Positions 1 through 11,850 of a stretch of DNA of 64,000 nt are shown here, piece by piece; within the stretch, counting starts at the first letter, position 1; the number at the start of each line of letters is the position of its first letter. The position numbers and the translations under genes are program-made. The DNA is from Triops longicaudatus (lineage: Eukaryota; Arthropoda; Branchiopoda; Notostraca; Triopsidae), in the NCBI GenBank assembly GCA_022885665.1, contig JAGQDJ010000087.1, positions 62,001-126,000 on the forward strand, read 5' to 3'. The notes beneath the pieces are model-generated. The model saw only the letters and a program-made list of their open reading frames with translations. It did no database searches and was not told the DNA's origin.

Positions 1-1645
1 GAGCTCGGTAGAACGGTGGTCGATGATACTGAACTCGAGGTCGCTAAAGGAATGGACACATTGTTTTGTTTTCCAAACGTCTCTTTGGCTGCGCGATGTG
101 TGGCCAACAAATCGTCGAAAGCTTTACTCCGACCCGTAACAGCCCTAGACAGAGAGAATTTTCATGTTCTGTATGATTAAACAATGTCAGTTCGCAATGA
201 TATACCTTCTTAAACTGAGCGAGTGAGCTTTGCAGGTTAAGGACCTCGTGCAAGGCCGACCACTCTCAGGCATCCAGACACCACAATGCTTTTCAGGATC
301 GAATTCGCGGTCTTTGAGAGGCAAGCATTTGCGATCGGTTTTGGAGTTCTTCCTCTTTTTGCTCGTGCCTTTCGTCCCAATGAGATCAGTGGTGACGGCT
401 ACCGAATTATCCAATAGGTCAACATCGTTTAGTAGTGAATTGCCTTCTTCGGTTTCAGGCAAATGGATTTGTACTGTCGGAACACCAGAAGAATCCAAGT
501 TGACCGTCATGGTGATGTTACTAAGACAAGTAGCTGGAGCAGGGGTTGGGGACGGAGGAGTGGAGAAAAGTGGCGAAGGTGGCAAAGAAGGCGGCTTAAC
601 CGGCGGAGGTAATGGCTGCTCGAAAGAAATGCTGGTAGGTAATTTGGCATTGCTGCGTTCTTTATGCCGGTCTTTCCGCGGACGACAGCTCGCGGGTGGG
701 GCTTTGGTGGCCATAGTATCAGGGACAGGTTTGCTGCTGTTACTGGCACTGGAGACAGGATTGGCAGAGGATGCATTCTTTTTGCCTTTGCTCCTTGACG
801 GAGGGGCAGGGCCGACAGTCAGAGCAGAAACAGGAGTGGCTTCTGGCACGGCCGGTAACGGCGAAGGCGGATGTCGCGTTTCTGTTGAAAGAGTTGTGTT
901 AATTTTTTAATCCACAAAGTAGCTAAACTTCTCTAACATACCTATATGTTTTTGCAAAGCCTGTGGAGTACACACTTTGTTACATATGTTGCACACAACC
1001 AAGTAGAAATCATCACGGACGGGACACAGCCCATAGTAACACATATCTATCGGCGAGACACAAAAAATCTTAGTAACGGCACATAAACATCTGAAGACCA
1101 TTTTTCAATCGATGGATACGCTGCTGATAACGACTGCTTGCTCAATATTTAATTTCCAAGGCCTTGCAAATGGAAACCTTCAAAGAATCCTTTTCTGTTT
1201 AGTAAACCTAGAATAGAAAATGCCAAAGCGACAAAGGGGAGGATGAATAATCTCACCTTCACTTTGAAGCTTCATGGTATCTCCTTGTCTGCGTCCTGTT
1301 TTCCCGGCTTCATCCTCATCACCTGTGGGTTACAACGGAGTATTACTCTCTCTATTTCGAGTATTAAGTATACGAATTTAAGCATCCATTGATTTAAATT
1401 TTGTTCCGAAGTTCTGTACGAGGTCAAAGCCCCGCGCACCTGGCCTTCCCCTGACCCGGGACAGTACGGCATGGTAGCACGGCCGTTATTAAAGTCCAAG
1501 AATTTCAGAATCTTTATATATTAACGTAAGACTGATTAAGTAATAGTTTGAACTTACTCTGTGGGCTGTCCCTGCCTAATTTCTCGGCCCACACGGACCA
1601 AGGCTGTCCGTGTAGGCTGCTGGGACTGTCATCACCAGACGCCAT
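1..1645 (-). CDS. ATXN7: Ataxin-7-like SAGA complex subunit (3' part beyond window)
   Basis: This is a subunit of the deubiquitinase module of the nuclear SAGA co-activator, where ataxin-7 anchors the histone H2B deubiquitinase. Coding exons (minus, 5' to 3') are 1558-1645, 1257-1322, 942-1046, 206-881 and 1-144, the last cut by the window edge; all junctions keep phase, giving about 359 visible residues. The start MASGDDSPSS leads into GQPWSVWAEKLG, matching the N-terminal W motif of ataxin-7. Residues about 58-86 form the conserved zinc motif (CPVRDDFYLVVCNICNK, then H-x3-H). The SCA7 domain starts near residue 277 with REFDPEKHCGVW, continues CTRSLTCKAHS, and runs over the last intron into GRSKAFDDLLATHR. 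The linker is Ser/Pro-rich. The N-terminal polyGln tract of human ATXN7 is absent. The gene shares a short divergent promoter with THOC7. Confidence 0.92.
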
Positions 1646-1804
1646 TTTTCACACTGGCTCGCTTTTGACCCGGGATAATGAAAACAAGCCCGTGACAATT
1701 TTTGGAACCATTGGGCTTCAGCGAATGGATATGAAATGGGATAAAGACGAGTTAAAGCGACCTATACCAGCACGCAAACAACAATACACTAGACCGCGAA
1801 AATC
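1646..1804. promoter_or_regulatory. Candidate bidirectional promoter of ATXN7-like and THOC7
   Basis: Only 159 bp separate the divergent start codons (ATG at 1645 on minus, ATG at 1805 on plus), so both 5' UTRs and core promoters must lie in or overlap this stretch. I see no convincing TATA box. The assignment rests on gene geometry only. Confidence 0.55.
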
Positions 1805-2531
1805 ATGGGAGATGGTAACAAAAATCAGTTGTGTGTGAATTAACGAAACTTTTTATTACTTTTCAGAGGAAATTATCCGCAAGCGCTTATTAATTGACGG
1901 AGATGGCATAGGAGATGATAGGAGGCTAAATGTTTTACTTCGCTCTTTCACAAAGTGGTGCACGTCAACGTCTGAGAGCCCTGAAGAATAGTAAAATTTT
2001 GTTGTATTTATAGAACGTCTAAGTAACATAGTTTCCAACAGTCGTTTACAGTATGAACGAATCATGAGCCAAATTGCCCAATGTGAAACGGCTATGACGA
2101 AGTCTCACATCATGTCCACAATGAATGCTGAAGAGTTGAAGCATTACGAGAGTTTGTACTCGAACATCGAATCAGCAATCGCTCAGGCCCGCAAAGATAT
2201 AGATGCTGCGAAAGCTGACCTATCAGAAGCCAAACAAGTCCGCAGGAATCGAATGGAATACGACGCCTTAGCTGCCATAATTGCTACTCAGCCCGACAGG
2301 CAAGATAATAGCATACGTTTTGCCCAACTGCAAGCTGAGCTTGGGGAATCAGAAGAGCAGAGACGAAAGTTAGAAACCAAGTTAGAGATGCGACAGAAGC
2401 AGTGTCATTTATTGCTGACTGCAATAGCTCAACTTCAAGAACTCCTCGACAAAGATAAGGACGATTTTGCCGTACCCGAGGATGAGGGCGATTTCTCCGG
2501 TTTAGAAGAAATGGAGACTTCTACAGGGTGA
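1805..2531 (+). CDS. THOC7: THO complex subunit 7
   Basis: This is a subunit of the nuclear THO/TREX complex that couples transcription to mRNA export. Coding exons are 1805-1814, 1867-1990 and 2042-2531, giving 207 aa, close to the vertebrate length. Exon 1 encodes only MGD plus one base. The short exon and introns of 52 and 51 bp are supported because the joined reading gives EEIIRKRLLIDGDGIGDDRR, the hallmark N-terminus of the family. Exon 3 carries the long charged coiled coil (roughly residues 75-190), including RRNRMEYDALA and a DRQ motif, and ends in an acidic tail. It converges with transketolase, with 222 bp between the two stop codons. No canonical AATAAA was seen in that gap. Confidence 0.95.
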
Positions 2532-2753
2532 AAAATGTCCCGCCTTAATTACACACAACTAATTCAAATTTCCCATCAAATATCTTTGTATTTCACCAAT
2601 CAAACCCGCAATACACCAGGAATGTTGTAATATGAGCTTGTCTAGCTTTTATGACATTGGAACTTATTGTATAAGCGGGAATGCATTGCACAATATAGAA
2701 ACAGCGAAACATCTAGGGTTGTTCGTTTTTGCTATCGTGGCAACCTCTCCGAT

Positions 2754-5508
2754 CTAGTTTCCTAACCAGGCGCGGACCTCTTGCACAATGGCGTTACGGT
2801 CAATCTTGTATTTCTCCAACAACGCTTGAGGAGGACCCGAGCGAGGAACTTCGCGCACAGCCATACGCTTGACTAAAGCATTGGGTTCCATTGCCAACGC
2901 ACTAGCTACGGCTTCTCCCAAACCACCTGGACAGACAGAATATTACTTTTCACCAGTACTGAATGTATTACTGACTCGTGTACCTTCGGGATAGTGGTCT
3001 TCTACGGTTAAGATACGACCGCCAACACGCTTGGCTTGCGTGATGAGCAAGTTCTCGTCAATGGGTTTGATGGTAAACGGATCAATGACAGCCACCTGGA
3101 TGTTATACTCCTTTTCCAAGGTTTCAGCTGCTGCCAATGCTTCGTGCAAAGTAACACCGGCTCCGACGATGGCCATTACATCATTATCATGCTGAAGCAC
3201 CACTTTGCCTTGACCAAGCTCGAAGCTTTCGTCGTTGGGATAAATGACAGCCGTGTTGGGACGAGAAGTACGAATAAAGCAAATGCCTTTAGTATTGGCA
3301 GCCAATTCAACAGCCCGTTCGCAAGAAACAGCATCGCTGGGGTAAAAAACAGTAGCCGTGGGAATAGAACGGAACATGGCCAAATCTTCCAAAGCCATTT
3401 GGGAAGGACCATCTTCACCAATGGACACGCCAGCGTGAGATCCAACGCAGTTGATGTTCGTTTGAGAAATTGCACCCATGCGTAACTAATACCAAGTAGA
3501 ACACAATAAGATGTCTAGTCGTATCAAACATTTTCAGTCAAGGATATCCATACTTAAAAAATGGAAGAACCGCGCACCCACGAAAAGGAAACAAATAGAT
3601 ACATTTTTCAATAAATTAATTAAAAATAAAGTGAAAATACACTTCAAGTCAGAATCACGAAGCGAAAACATTCTCTACATTAATTAAGTTCTAGTAAGCC
3701 ACAGAGTAAGGAAAAAGAAATAGGTTCTACCGAGATTTGAACTCGGATCGCTGGATTCAAAGTCCAGAGTGCTAACCATTACACCATAGAACCGTACTTC
3801 TCAACGTTCTTCATTAAGGATAACTAAATAAATCGTACCTGGTCGAAAGCCCTAGTGAAGAAGGCGGCAAACGTGGAAGCAAACGCAACGGTACGATCAC
3901 GGCAGGCCGCTCCCATGGCTACACCAATCAAGTTTTGCTCAGCGATGTAACATTCAATATAGCGATTGGCATCAACGGTTTTGATTTTATCGGAGTACGT
4001 GGAGTTTTTGGTATCGCCATCCAAAGCAACAACACGAGGGTGGCTCTTAGCCAGTTTAGCCAGAGCGGTGCCATATGACAAACGCGTCGCGACTTGTTCT
4101 CCCAACTTGTAATTGGGTGGAGATGCCAATGTGATGTTCGAGAGATCAACCTTAGGTGCTTCACCAGGAGGTGGGGCAATCGATACGGTAACATCATCAT
4201 TGCCCTCCATTCCACTCAACAAAGCCTTTGGAGAACAAAGCAAATGTTATTGTGTTGTTCGCTCTTACGAAAATATGCCACATTAATACGGTACCTGGAT
4301 AACTTCTTCGCTCTTGTCACCGAGGGGCTTGCCATGCCAGTTTTCAGAGTCAGAGATGTTGGGGAACTTAAAGCCTTTAAAGGTACGAGCTAAGATGGCC
4401 GTGGGCTTTTCCGTGTTGTTACGTGCTTCTTCAAATGCCTAATGCACGTCAAAATTTAAGGCTTACGAAAGGGGATACTTCTTTTTAAGAGATTTACTTT
4501 GACAATTTCCTCAATATCGTGACCATCGACTACAATGGCATTCCAGCCGAAAGCGTCCAAACGCTTACGGTAAGTGTCCATATCGTGCTGCAAAGCAGTA
4601 GCTTCAGATTGGCCCAAACGGTTCACGTCGAAGATTGCACACAAGTTATTAAGCTTGTAGTGTCCAGCAAAGTGTAAAGCTTCCCATACGGAGCCTTCAG
4701 CACTTTCTCCGTCCCCAAGCAAGCAGTACGTCCTGTAATCGGCATGGTCAAGATTTTTGGCAACGTAGGCCATACCAGCAGCGACGCTCAAACCTTGTCC
4801 CAAAGAACCGGTGGCTACATCCACGAAACTCAAACGAGGAGTAGGGTGACCTTTAAATATGTGAATCCAACTATTACGCAACGCTCAACCGTTAGAAAAC
4901 AAAGTGAGCACCTTCAAGATCATTATCGATTTGACGCAGCTTCAACAGTTCACTGGTAGGGAAAAGTCCAGCTTCAGCCCAGGCTGCGTATAAAATCGGG
5001 GCTGCGTGCCCCTTTGACAGAACAAAGCGATCGGAACCGGGATCGCGAGGGTTTTCCAAACTGTAACGCATTTCATGGAAGAAAAGGACAGAAAGGACGT
5101 CCGCCATCGAAGAGCAGGATGTAGGATGACTACGAAGAAAAGGAACCTTTAATGTCATAACTTTTATGTTTATTGGTACTCAGTTATTAAAGGATGAATG
5201 GCCCTGAAAGTTTTCACGGTGTAGAATAAACAGTACAGCGACAAGCTGGCCAAAAATTTAGGCTAGAGAAAGTATGTTCACAAATAGGGCAATGGTATAT
5301 ATGTCCGATCATGCGAAAACGTACCTAACATGCAATTCAAAAGACAACAGCCATGGCGGTGAGACGGAGAGGTCAAAGACCACTCACATTAACGATGTCT
5401 ACATTAATTAACTTACCCAGATTTAGATGCATTAGTAGCCTTAATGGAATGAATCCTGAGCCGGTCAGCCAACAAACGCAAATCTTGAACCTTCTTAGTA
5501 TCTGCCAT
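2754..5508 (-). CDS. TKT: Transketolase
   Basis: This thiamine-diphosphate-dependent enzyme of the cytosolic non-oxidative pentose phosphate pathway moves two-carbon units between sugar phosphates. Coding exons (5' to 3') are 5417-5508, 4912-5129, 4498-4850, 4295-4438, 3839-4225, 2984-3485 and 2754-2926; all phases agree and the product is 622 aa, almost exactly the animal TKT length. Visible signatures are SGHPTSC near residue 32, the ThDP motif LGDGESAEGSVWEA near 150 followed by the NRLGQS segment, the catalytic-Glu segment ECYIAEQNLIGVA near 365, SHAGVSIGEDGPSQMALEDL, and RILTVEDHYPEGG near the C-terminus. The product ends VRAWLGN. The 353-bp intron 3486-3838 contains a same-strand tRNA gene. 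The gene is divergent from WASH. Confidence 0.97.
3722..3793 (-). tRNA. tRNA-Gln(UUG)
   Basis: The reverse complement is a complete 72-nt tRNA. The 7-bp acceptor stem GGTTCTA/TAGAACC closes it, and the A-box region reads TGTAATGGTTAGC. The anticodon stem-loop CTGGA-CTTTGAA-TCCAG has anticodon TTG at 3760-3758. The T arm contains GTTCAAATC, and the discriminator base is U. It is nearly identical to animal tRNA-Gln genes. A T5 run on the transcribed strand (3716-3712) just downstream is a plausible Pol III terminator. It lies inside a transketolase intron in the same orientation. Confidence 0.97.
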
Positions 5509-6105
5509 GTTTGCGGGAGCGTAGACGTCTATAAAAAATTACGATATATTATACAAAGAAAACAGCACTTATTGTAACATATATTCAGTAGTTCTCTAGA
5601 ATATCGAGTTGAACCAGAAAAGCTAGGAGTGCATGACAGGGTAAAAAGTCGGACAGCGTGACGAAGGTAACAGTGAAGGTCAAACCCGTTATCGAACGGT
5701 GCCCTACTTAAGTATACGCGATTATACTATTCTAGATCACGGTAATTCTTGTAAGAAGATTAACAACGGAACTTACGAAAATTAACTTACAGTTTTGATC
5801 CAGAACGTCAAGGGGCTGCACTAGTCGATCAAGTGATGTACAAAATCCTCTTTTTATCCCCTTTTTATTCCACTAGCCAGCTGTGCGGGTCCTTCAGGCT
5901 GGAACAAGGCCAAGCGAAGGAGGAGCGACAATGGGAGGTGACTCTTTTCAATATCCACGTATTTCTCCTATTCCCTTGCGCAGCTGAACAAGTTGCCTTT
6001 GCGCCGTACGCCCATTGTGCATTTGTCACACCTCGACAACATAACACATTTTCACGTGTTTTGTCCTAGCTCTCAAGTGAACCAAAATTTTTGACCGTGT
6101 AGACA
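5509..6105. promoter_or_regulatory. Divergent intergenic region, transketolase / WASH
   Basis: This 597-bp stretch lies between the transketolase start (minus) and the WASH start (plus). It must carry both promoters and 5' UTRs. Open frames here are short and show no recognisable protein. No TATA box or other core element could be assigned with confidence. Confidence 0.5.
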
Positions 6106-7665
6106 ATGACAATACACACCCAATTTGAAGTTAACTTGGTTCCCGACGGCTTGACACCTGAGGAGTCAGTTATAGAAATCGCTGACACATTTGACTTCGT
6201 GAACCAGTTAGCCTCAAACATTTTCGAAAGGATTAGGAATAGGATTAACGAGTGTCAAAAGAAAATACTGGACATCAATAACCGTGCGGATATCGCGCAT
6301 CAAAGAGTCAACAAACTCATCGGGAGCAAGAAAGCTGTAACTGTCTTTTCCACCTCCAAATATCCAGTAGTAAGCCAGTCTTCTGAAAGCGATATACTCG
6401 TACCGCTAACAGGCCAATCAATACAAATCAAGCGATCAAAACTACCAACGTCGTTCTACGAACGTCAAGTAAGATACGATGTTATAAAGACATTGATGTA
6501 AATTCTTTTTAGTGCAATTAAGATCTGTTTGATAAGTTTGTCTTGTTTCAGGAGAAAGGAAAAAATTTTCAGGTTCCTTTTCAGAAGCCTCAGCACAATG
6601 TTCCATCGGTGTCCATACATTCAGTGGGAGGATTACTGGTTTTCGACACAATGGAGAGCGTCCACGAATCTCTGAGCACTGTTCCACCTGTGGAGGAAAC
6701 TGGGACGACGTTAGCTGATGCACCGCACTCCATCCTAGAACGAGAAGAGCTCGAAAGACTACCGGCTCTATCCTACCTTTACACGCCCCACTTGGGTGAT
6801 GTCCCTCAGCTGGATCTGCCGCTCGATCTACCGGATTTGCCTGGTATGCCATAGAACTTCAAAAGGAGTTTTTATTTAGGCCTCTTGTTGCGAAAATTGT
6901 AGGTATTGCTACTGATGTAATCTACGAAAACGATCCGGGCCCAGGCATCGCGCCTTCTCTGGGTTTTAACCCCAGTATTCACCAAGCCATCTTAGAAGCG
7001 TTGCCGGAACTTCCGGATCTCTGTAGTATCGAGAATACAGATCGTCTTGTTCCTCCGCCGCCCATGCCTCCGATAGCCACCGTTCCCATACTTTTGTCTG
7101 TGCCTCCTTCTCCGCCTCCTGTTACTTACATGCCTCCACCTCCGCCTCCTATGCTACCTCTGTCACAGGAAGTAGCACCTCCTCCACAGTTACCGAGTAA
7201 ACCGGCAGCGGAAGAAGCTGATAAACGAGAAGTATTGATGCGGTTTTTTCCGTCCTTCTACCTATTTCAAATTACGTGTTCTGCGTAGTCAGGTGTGCCG
7301 GATAGATCAAACTTAATGGACGCAATCAGAAAAGCTGGTGGAACCAAGTCTTTAAAGAAAGCGAAAGTCGAAAAAGCCAAAGTGGAAAAAAATGCAGTCC
7401 CTGCTGCACCAGCTGGGGACCTTATGGCCGACTTGTTCAACAAGTTATCGATGCGTCGAAAAGTGAGTACCAAAGTCAGGCCAAAACTCCGTTCCGATTA
7501 TTCTTATAAATATGATTATAATTCCAGGGTATCTCTGGGAGTGCTTCTGGTCAGATCGATGCCAAGGCTACAGTCTCAGCCATGGATCGTGTGAATAGCT
7601 TAATTCCACCTCCACCAAAACCGACTGTTCCTATTTCACCTGAGGATGATGAAGATTGGCAATGA
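6106..7665 (+). CDS. WASHC1: WASH complex subunit 1 (Arp2/3 activator)
   Basis: This is the catalytic subunit of the endosomal WASH complex, which nucleates branched actin through Arp2/3 for retromer-dependent sorting. Exons are 6106-6468, 6552-6843, 6903-7231, 7289-7462 and 7528-7665, all in phase; the product is 431 aa. The N-terminal WASH homology domain (about 1-165) includes RINECQKKILDINNRADIA and the family segment IGSKKAVTVFSTSKYP. YLYTPHLGDVPQLDLP and LPDLPG near 205-218 match the conserved linker, followed by PGPGIAPS. Residues about 250-320 are proline-rich. The C-terminus is a VCA module: WH2-like NLMDAIRKAGG near 335-346, the central segment LMADLFNKLSMRRKGISG, and an acidic end EDDEDW. 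The exon 4 acceptor was set at 7288 because only that choice keeps phase. Confidence 0.95.
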
Positions 7666-7919
7666 ATGGTTTGTTTCTTGGTCAAGATTTTTATGTCTTT
7701 TTGAATAGGACGAGTTGTGGAATTCAACTCTTCACAAACAAGAAAAATAATATTTGACAGATTTCTGTGTAGTTGCGAGCTCCTCAACTTGTGCCCGAAG
7801 ACAAATTCTATGCCAATTTAGGTCACAAGTTGGCTTTTCCCTGTTAAGTTTATAGTCTCGAAAGAGTTCATATCCCCCTATAAAAGTACCGTGAGTATGC
7901 TGTTTTTTAAACAATACAG
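7666..7919. other. Convergent 3' gap between WASH and ELAPOR-like gene
   Basis: These 254 bp lie between the two stop codons and hold both 3' UTRs. No canonical AATAAA was seen on either strand; an AT-rich AAATAATATT stretch near 7743 is the nearest candidate for the plus strand. Confidence 0.5.
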
Positions 7920-10900
7920 TTAAAATACTTTGTTAGTGAAGGATTTGATTTTCTCCACTATCGAATGAGCGTGGCCTCGGATAGGCACTGTGATTGACAC
8001 TTCTTCCCCCTCTCCTTCATCTTCCCCTTCTTGTAAACCGCAACTTTCAGCACCGGGAAGGGCTGCATCGTGATCTTCGCATTCCGCGTCGTTATCGTGG
8101 CCTAGTGACGTGTGTGATGCGTGCGACCTGGACGCCTCTGATCGTTGGACTAACTTCATATACTTGTACTCTAAACGCTGCTGTTGTTTCCAACAGTAAA
8201 GCACTAAGAAGCATAGTAACAAGGCCACGATGACACATCCTACTGATACTAACTAGCTCACACAAGAGAAGAAAGTTAGGGTAAAATTACTTTGCCTAAT
8301 TCAGACATGTTTTACCTGAAGCACAAGTGGAATGTGTTCTTTACAAGCAACTGTTACGTGCTTTTGATCAGAGGGACGCATTCGACATCCCTTTCCGGCG
8401 AGATAGTGAACCATTTGCTGACCATTACTGCACTCGCTCTTCACCACACTATACAGATGTTTTAATGTAAAATTCTTAAGCTCAACGCAAAACACATTTT
8501 ACCGAACATCCTTATGTCCACATAATGGACAGGCATGGGCCGTATTCCATAGAAAGTGAAAATGACAACCGTCACACGTGCCATCAGGGCAATTCGGGGG
8601 CAATTCGATAAGACCTGTTCCCGCTGCGTCGGCGTCACATCGCAGAGTAATACTTGTAGTCCTTCCTTCTGGGCAAGATCGACTAGATCTAGACAGAGAG
8701 AATTCGGAATTATTGTGTGTCTTTCTCGAAAATTTAAAAAAAAAGAGGTACGTGGAAGTAGCGTAGAAGAAGTAAAGTTGTTTCTCCTTGCTTAAAAAAG
8801 CTTGTGGAATGCTGACGTTCCCGAAAGACGGGGTAGAAGTTACAGCTAACAGCTCATCACCCAAAGAGACAGCCTGAGTCGATAACGGCCCGTTGCCAGG
8901 TCCCATTCCAGTACTCGGGATTAAAGTTCTTCTGCAAATCAATGCTTCAACCTTTAAAAATGTGCGTGATTTTATTTAACGGTTAAGGGAAGACTTATTC
9001 TGGAGACTTACGTCACTAGTTTCGGGAACTCCAGGCATTGGAGCGGTTAAATTATTAGTGCATAAAACAGGCTTTGAACCACATAAAGAAACATTAAAAA
9101 CGTGCGAATACTGCAAACCAGATGCAGTGAATAGTAAGCTTCCTGGTACTTCGCGTGGAGTACTAGCCAAGGAAATAGAAATAATTAGTCTTTCAACACA
9201 AACATGAGTAATTGTTACCTTCCAATACCGCGCAGATCGTACTGAATTCCATCGATGTTAGGTTGACAGTCCGACACACAAGTTTGTCCGTCAAGTGACA
9301 GTAAACCAGGCCCACAGGATACACAACCAGTACTGCCGTCGGCAGTGACACCGACTACTGTGTGGGCTGGACATTTGACGCATTTTCCAGTCTGTTTGTC
9401 TATCACTTCTCCTGCGGTGCAGCCAATACAGTGTCCAGTTCGAGACGACCCCTGATAATCAAAAGTTAGTACGTTCTATGTTGGTTTCCCTGTGGGGATA
9501 TAACAAGGAACTTGAAACTAGAAACTTGTTTACCCGGAGACACGGTAAACAAGTGGACGCTCCCCCCTCAACCGTGTTGGTAATGTTGATAGAAAACAGC
9601 CGCGCAACGTCATTCTCGTACACTTTCATACCGCTTCTTCCGTGCTCACGATTTCTTTCGTCTTGATTGTCTTGATCCCACGGCAATTTCTGGAAAGCCC
9701 AACTGAAGGTGTAGCTATCATTCCGAATAACGTCAAAGACATAGCTTTGTCTCGGTTGACGCCCAGTCCAGCTATGGATCACGGATACACCTTTGCTAGG
9801 GGAGCCCTAAGGAATTGACAATTGTATTCGATAACAATTTGCTTACCTCTTTTTTATCGCTTTTTTCTCACCTGCATAAAAACGAACTCACATTCTGCCT
9901 GGCAGTCGAGTTCGAAACTAAATGAAATTTGCCCTAACGTATTACTGGGTCCTCCGTAGCTAGGAGCACGGAATCCTTTCTCCACGGCGACTGACAGCAC
10001 TAAATATACCATAGGGGCGTGACCTAGTCCAGTGCGTACGTGCGACCCTCCAGGACCGGACACCCAAGCTTGTCCGGTACCACAGCCAGTTCCTTTATCA
10101 TACATATATTTAGGAAAAATAACTCTCTTTGCTATCGAATTGTTCAGTAACATTTTACCATCCAAAGTCATGCATTTAACCGTAACGAAAGATGGTAACT
10201 GTTGCCACCAAACAAGCTGTAAGCCGGTGTTCGGCGATGTGCTAGGTGGACATGGTGCGCATACACCTCCTCCGGAAGATCTCCATCCTGGGGGACACCA
10301 ATCACACTTTCCAGTATTGGCATTTAAGGTCATCCCAGGATTACATGGGGGGCAAATTCGACTTGCATCGAGCGGTAACTGGACCGCACCATCGATATCG
10401 TCACGACAAATGCGGGGTTCCAACCAGCGATATTTAACACGCGTCTGTTGCACAAAACGTAAGAATTGAACGAGTTTGAATTATCACCAGAGTTACCTGA
10501 TTGAGCGCATCACAAGGCGAACGAACCTCGTAGTAATCTTGGGCTGTGCACGGTGGCTTTAAAGAGCACTTGTCATCACCAGCGTGACTGTACTCCGTCG
10601 TGGTGTCGCAAGACAAACACTCGTCCTTAGTGCTGCTTGGAAAATGGTTGGCTGGGCACGGTAAGCATACTTCAGCTCCTTCAAAACTATGCGTTCCAGT
10701 AGGGCACGAAATACATCCATTGGATGCTGCCACACCTGGGAAAAAGTAGGTCAGTCTAACTAAAACATAAATTTGAAAATTTACCTGTAATTTGCACATT
10801 TTTCACGAGAATAGGCTTCGTTTGTCTCGCACTGATTCCGACAGCTTTCCACTGCAACAAATGGTCTCCTGAAGGCAAAGGAATCGTTTTGCTAGCCCAG

Positions 10901-11850
10901 GCACCGGCCTCTGTCACTGTCGGCCACTTAAATTCCTCCGATTGCACTTCGCCTTGACAGACATCATTTTGGGCCTAGACGCGTGAAATAGATACACACA
11001 ACTCCATAGTCATATCATTTGTCATTTATTCCCTTACCTGAAACTGAAAAATAACGTCATCGTCTGGATATTGGTACGTATATGTCAAAGCCCCGCTGCG
11101 GACTAATTTGACACTCATCGAGAGTGTGGCCACACAAGGTCCACCAGGAAAAGCAATGTATTCACCTTTTCCTTGCCAACCTGACCTACGGTATCGTACA
11201 GAGTAGAAAATGAATGTAAAACTACTGAATGTCTTGACATTTAGGCTTTACCGTGAACAGTTATACGAAGCTCGTTGACGTTCCAAATTCAAGAAGGCAG
11301 ATCGTGAAGCAAAAGGCTCGACTTCGCTACGGAATCCATTGGACAGCTTATCTACTGGCCAGTTATCAATGCTGACGGCATTGCCTAATGAATAGGTGCC
11401 CTTGGGGCACTTTCGGCACGTTAAAGTGTCGAGATCATAGGAATAACCTGGTTTGCACTCCAACGCTGAGGCAGGGTTACAGGATAAATGAAAAAAATAA
11501 TAAAAAATAAAGCCTTCGGGAAAAATGCTTAAATAATAGTTACCGCAGGTATCAATTCGGACAGGCGCATTAGGAGCTCCTCCGGTACACTCTCCTGGTG
11601 ATGGTACGGAAACTCTCCATCGCCCACCAGCATCGTCGCATTCCGTTAGCTCGTAGTGGAAATCTTTCTATAAAACACAGTCGTAATGGTATTTCGGTTA
11701 TCACTTTCCCACATCCTTTTTCAACATCCTGCTTATATGGAGTTTACAAAGTAGCAAACTTACCGGCAAACACGTAGGAAGATTGTCACCGAAGGCATCC
11801 CAAAACGAGCCACACCACAATACAATTACCCAAAACGGAACTTTATTCAT
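7920..11850 (-). CDS. ELAPOR: ELAPOR-type (EIG121/UPF0577) type I membrane protein
   Basis: This is an endosome/lysosome-associated transmembrane protein family, linked in vertebrates to autophagy and secretory-granule sorting. Fourteen in-phase coding exons (5' to 3'): 11764-11850, 11544-11667, 11252-11465, 11038-11185, 10785-10974, 10497-10735, 9872-10444, 9534-9806, 9219-9451, 9012-9162, 8752-8951, 8503-8688, 8316-8448, 7920-8252. The product is 1027 aa, matching vertebrate ELAPOR1/2. The signal peptide starts MNKVPFWVIVLWCGSFW. Cys-rich repeats include CRKCPKGTYSLG, CPPCNPGM and CPDGTCDGCHFHFLW. The single membrane segment begins at residue 918 (LVSVGCVIVALLLCFLVLYC), followed by the family tail KQQQRLEYKYMKLV and a C-terminal KIKSF motif. 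The exon at 8752-8951 joins one at 8688 across an intron that is itself an open frame. Vertebrate paralogue assignment is not possible. Confidence 0.94.

Noticed and set aside
230..910. 226-codon plus-strand open frame
   Set aside because: It is the antisense shadow of the ataxin-7 exon 206-881, which has clear family motifs and matching splice phases.
1548..1838. 96-codon plus-strand open frame at the ATXN7/THOC7 junction
   Set aside because: It overlaps ATXN7 exon 1 in antisense and the short THOC7 first exon in another frame; the family matches belong to those genes.
8689..8751. Continuous open frame through 8499-8942 as a single exon
   Set aside because: The in-between sequence is AT-rich and unlike the family; removing a 63-bp GT-AG intron restores the conserved YFFY...SCPEGRTT segment in phase.
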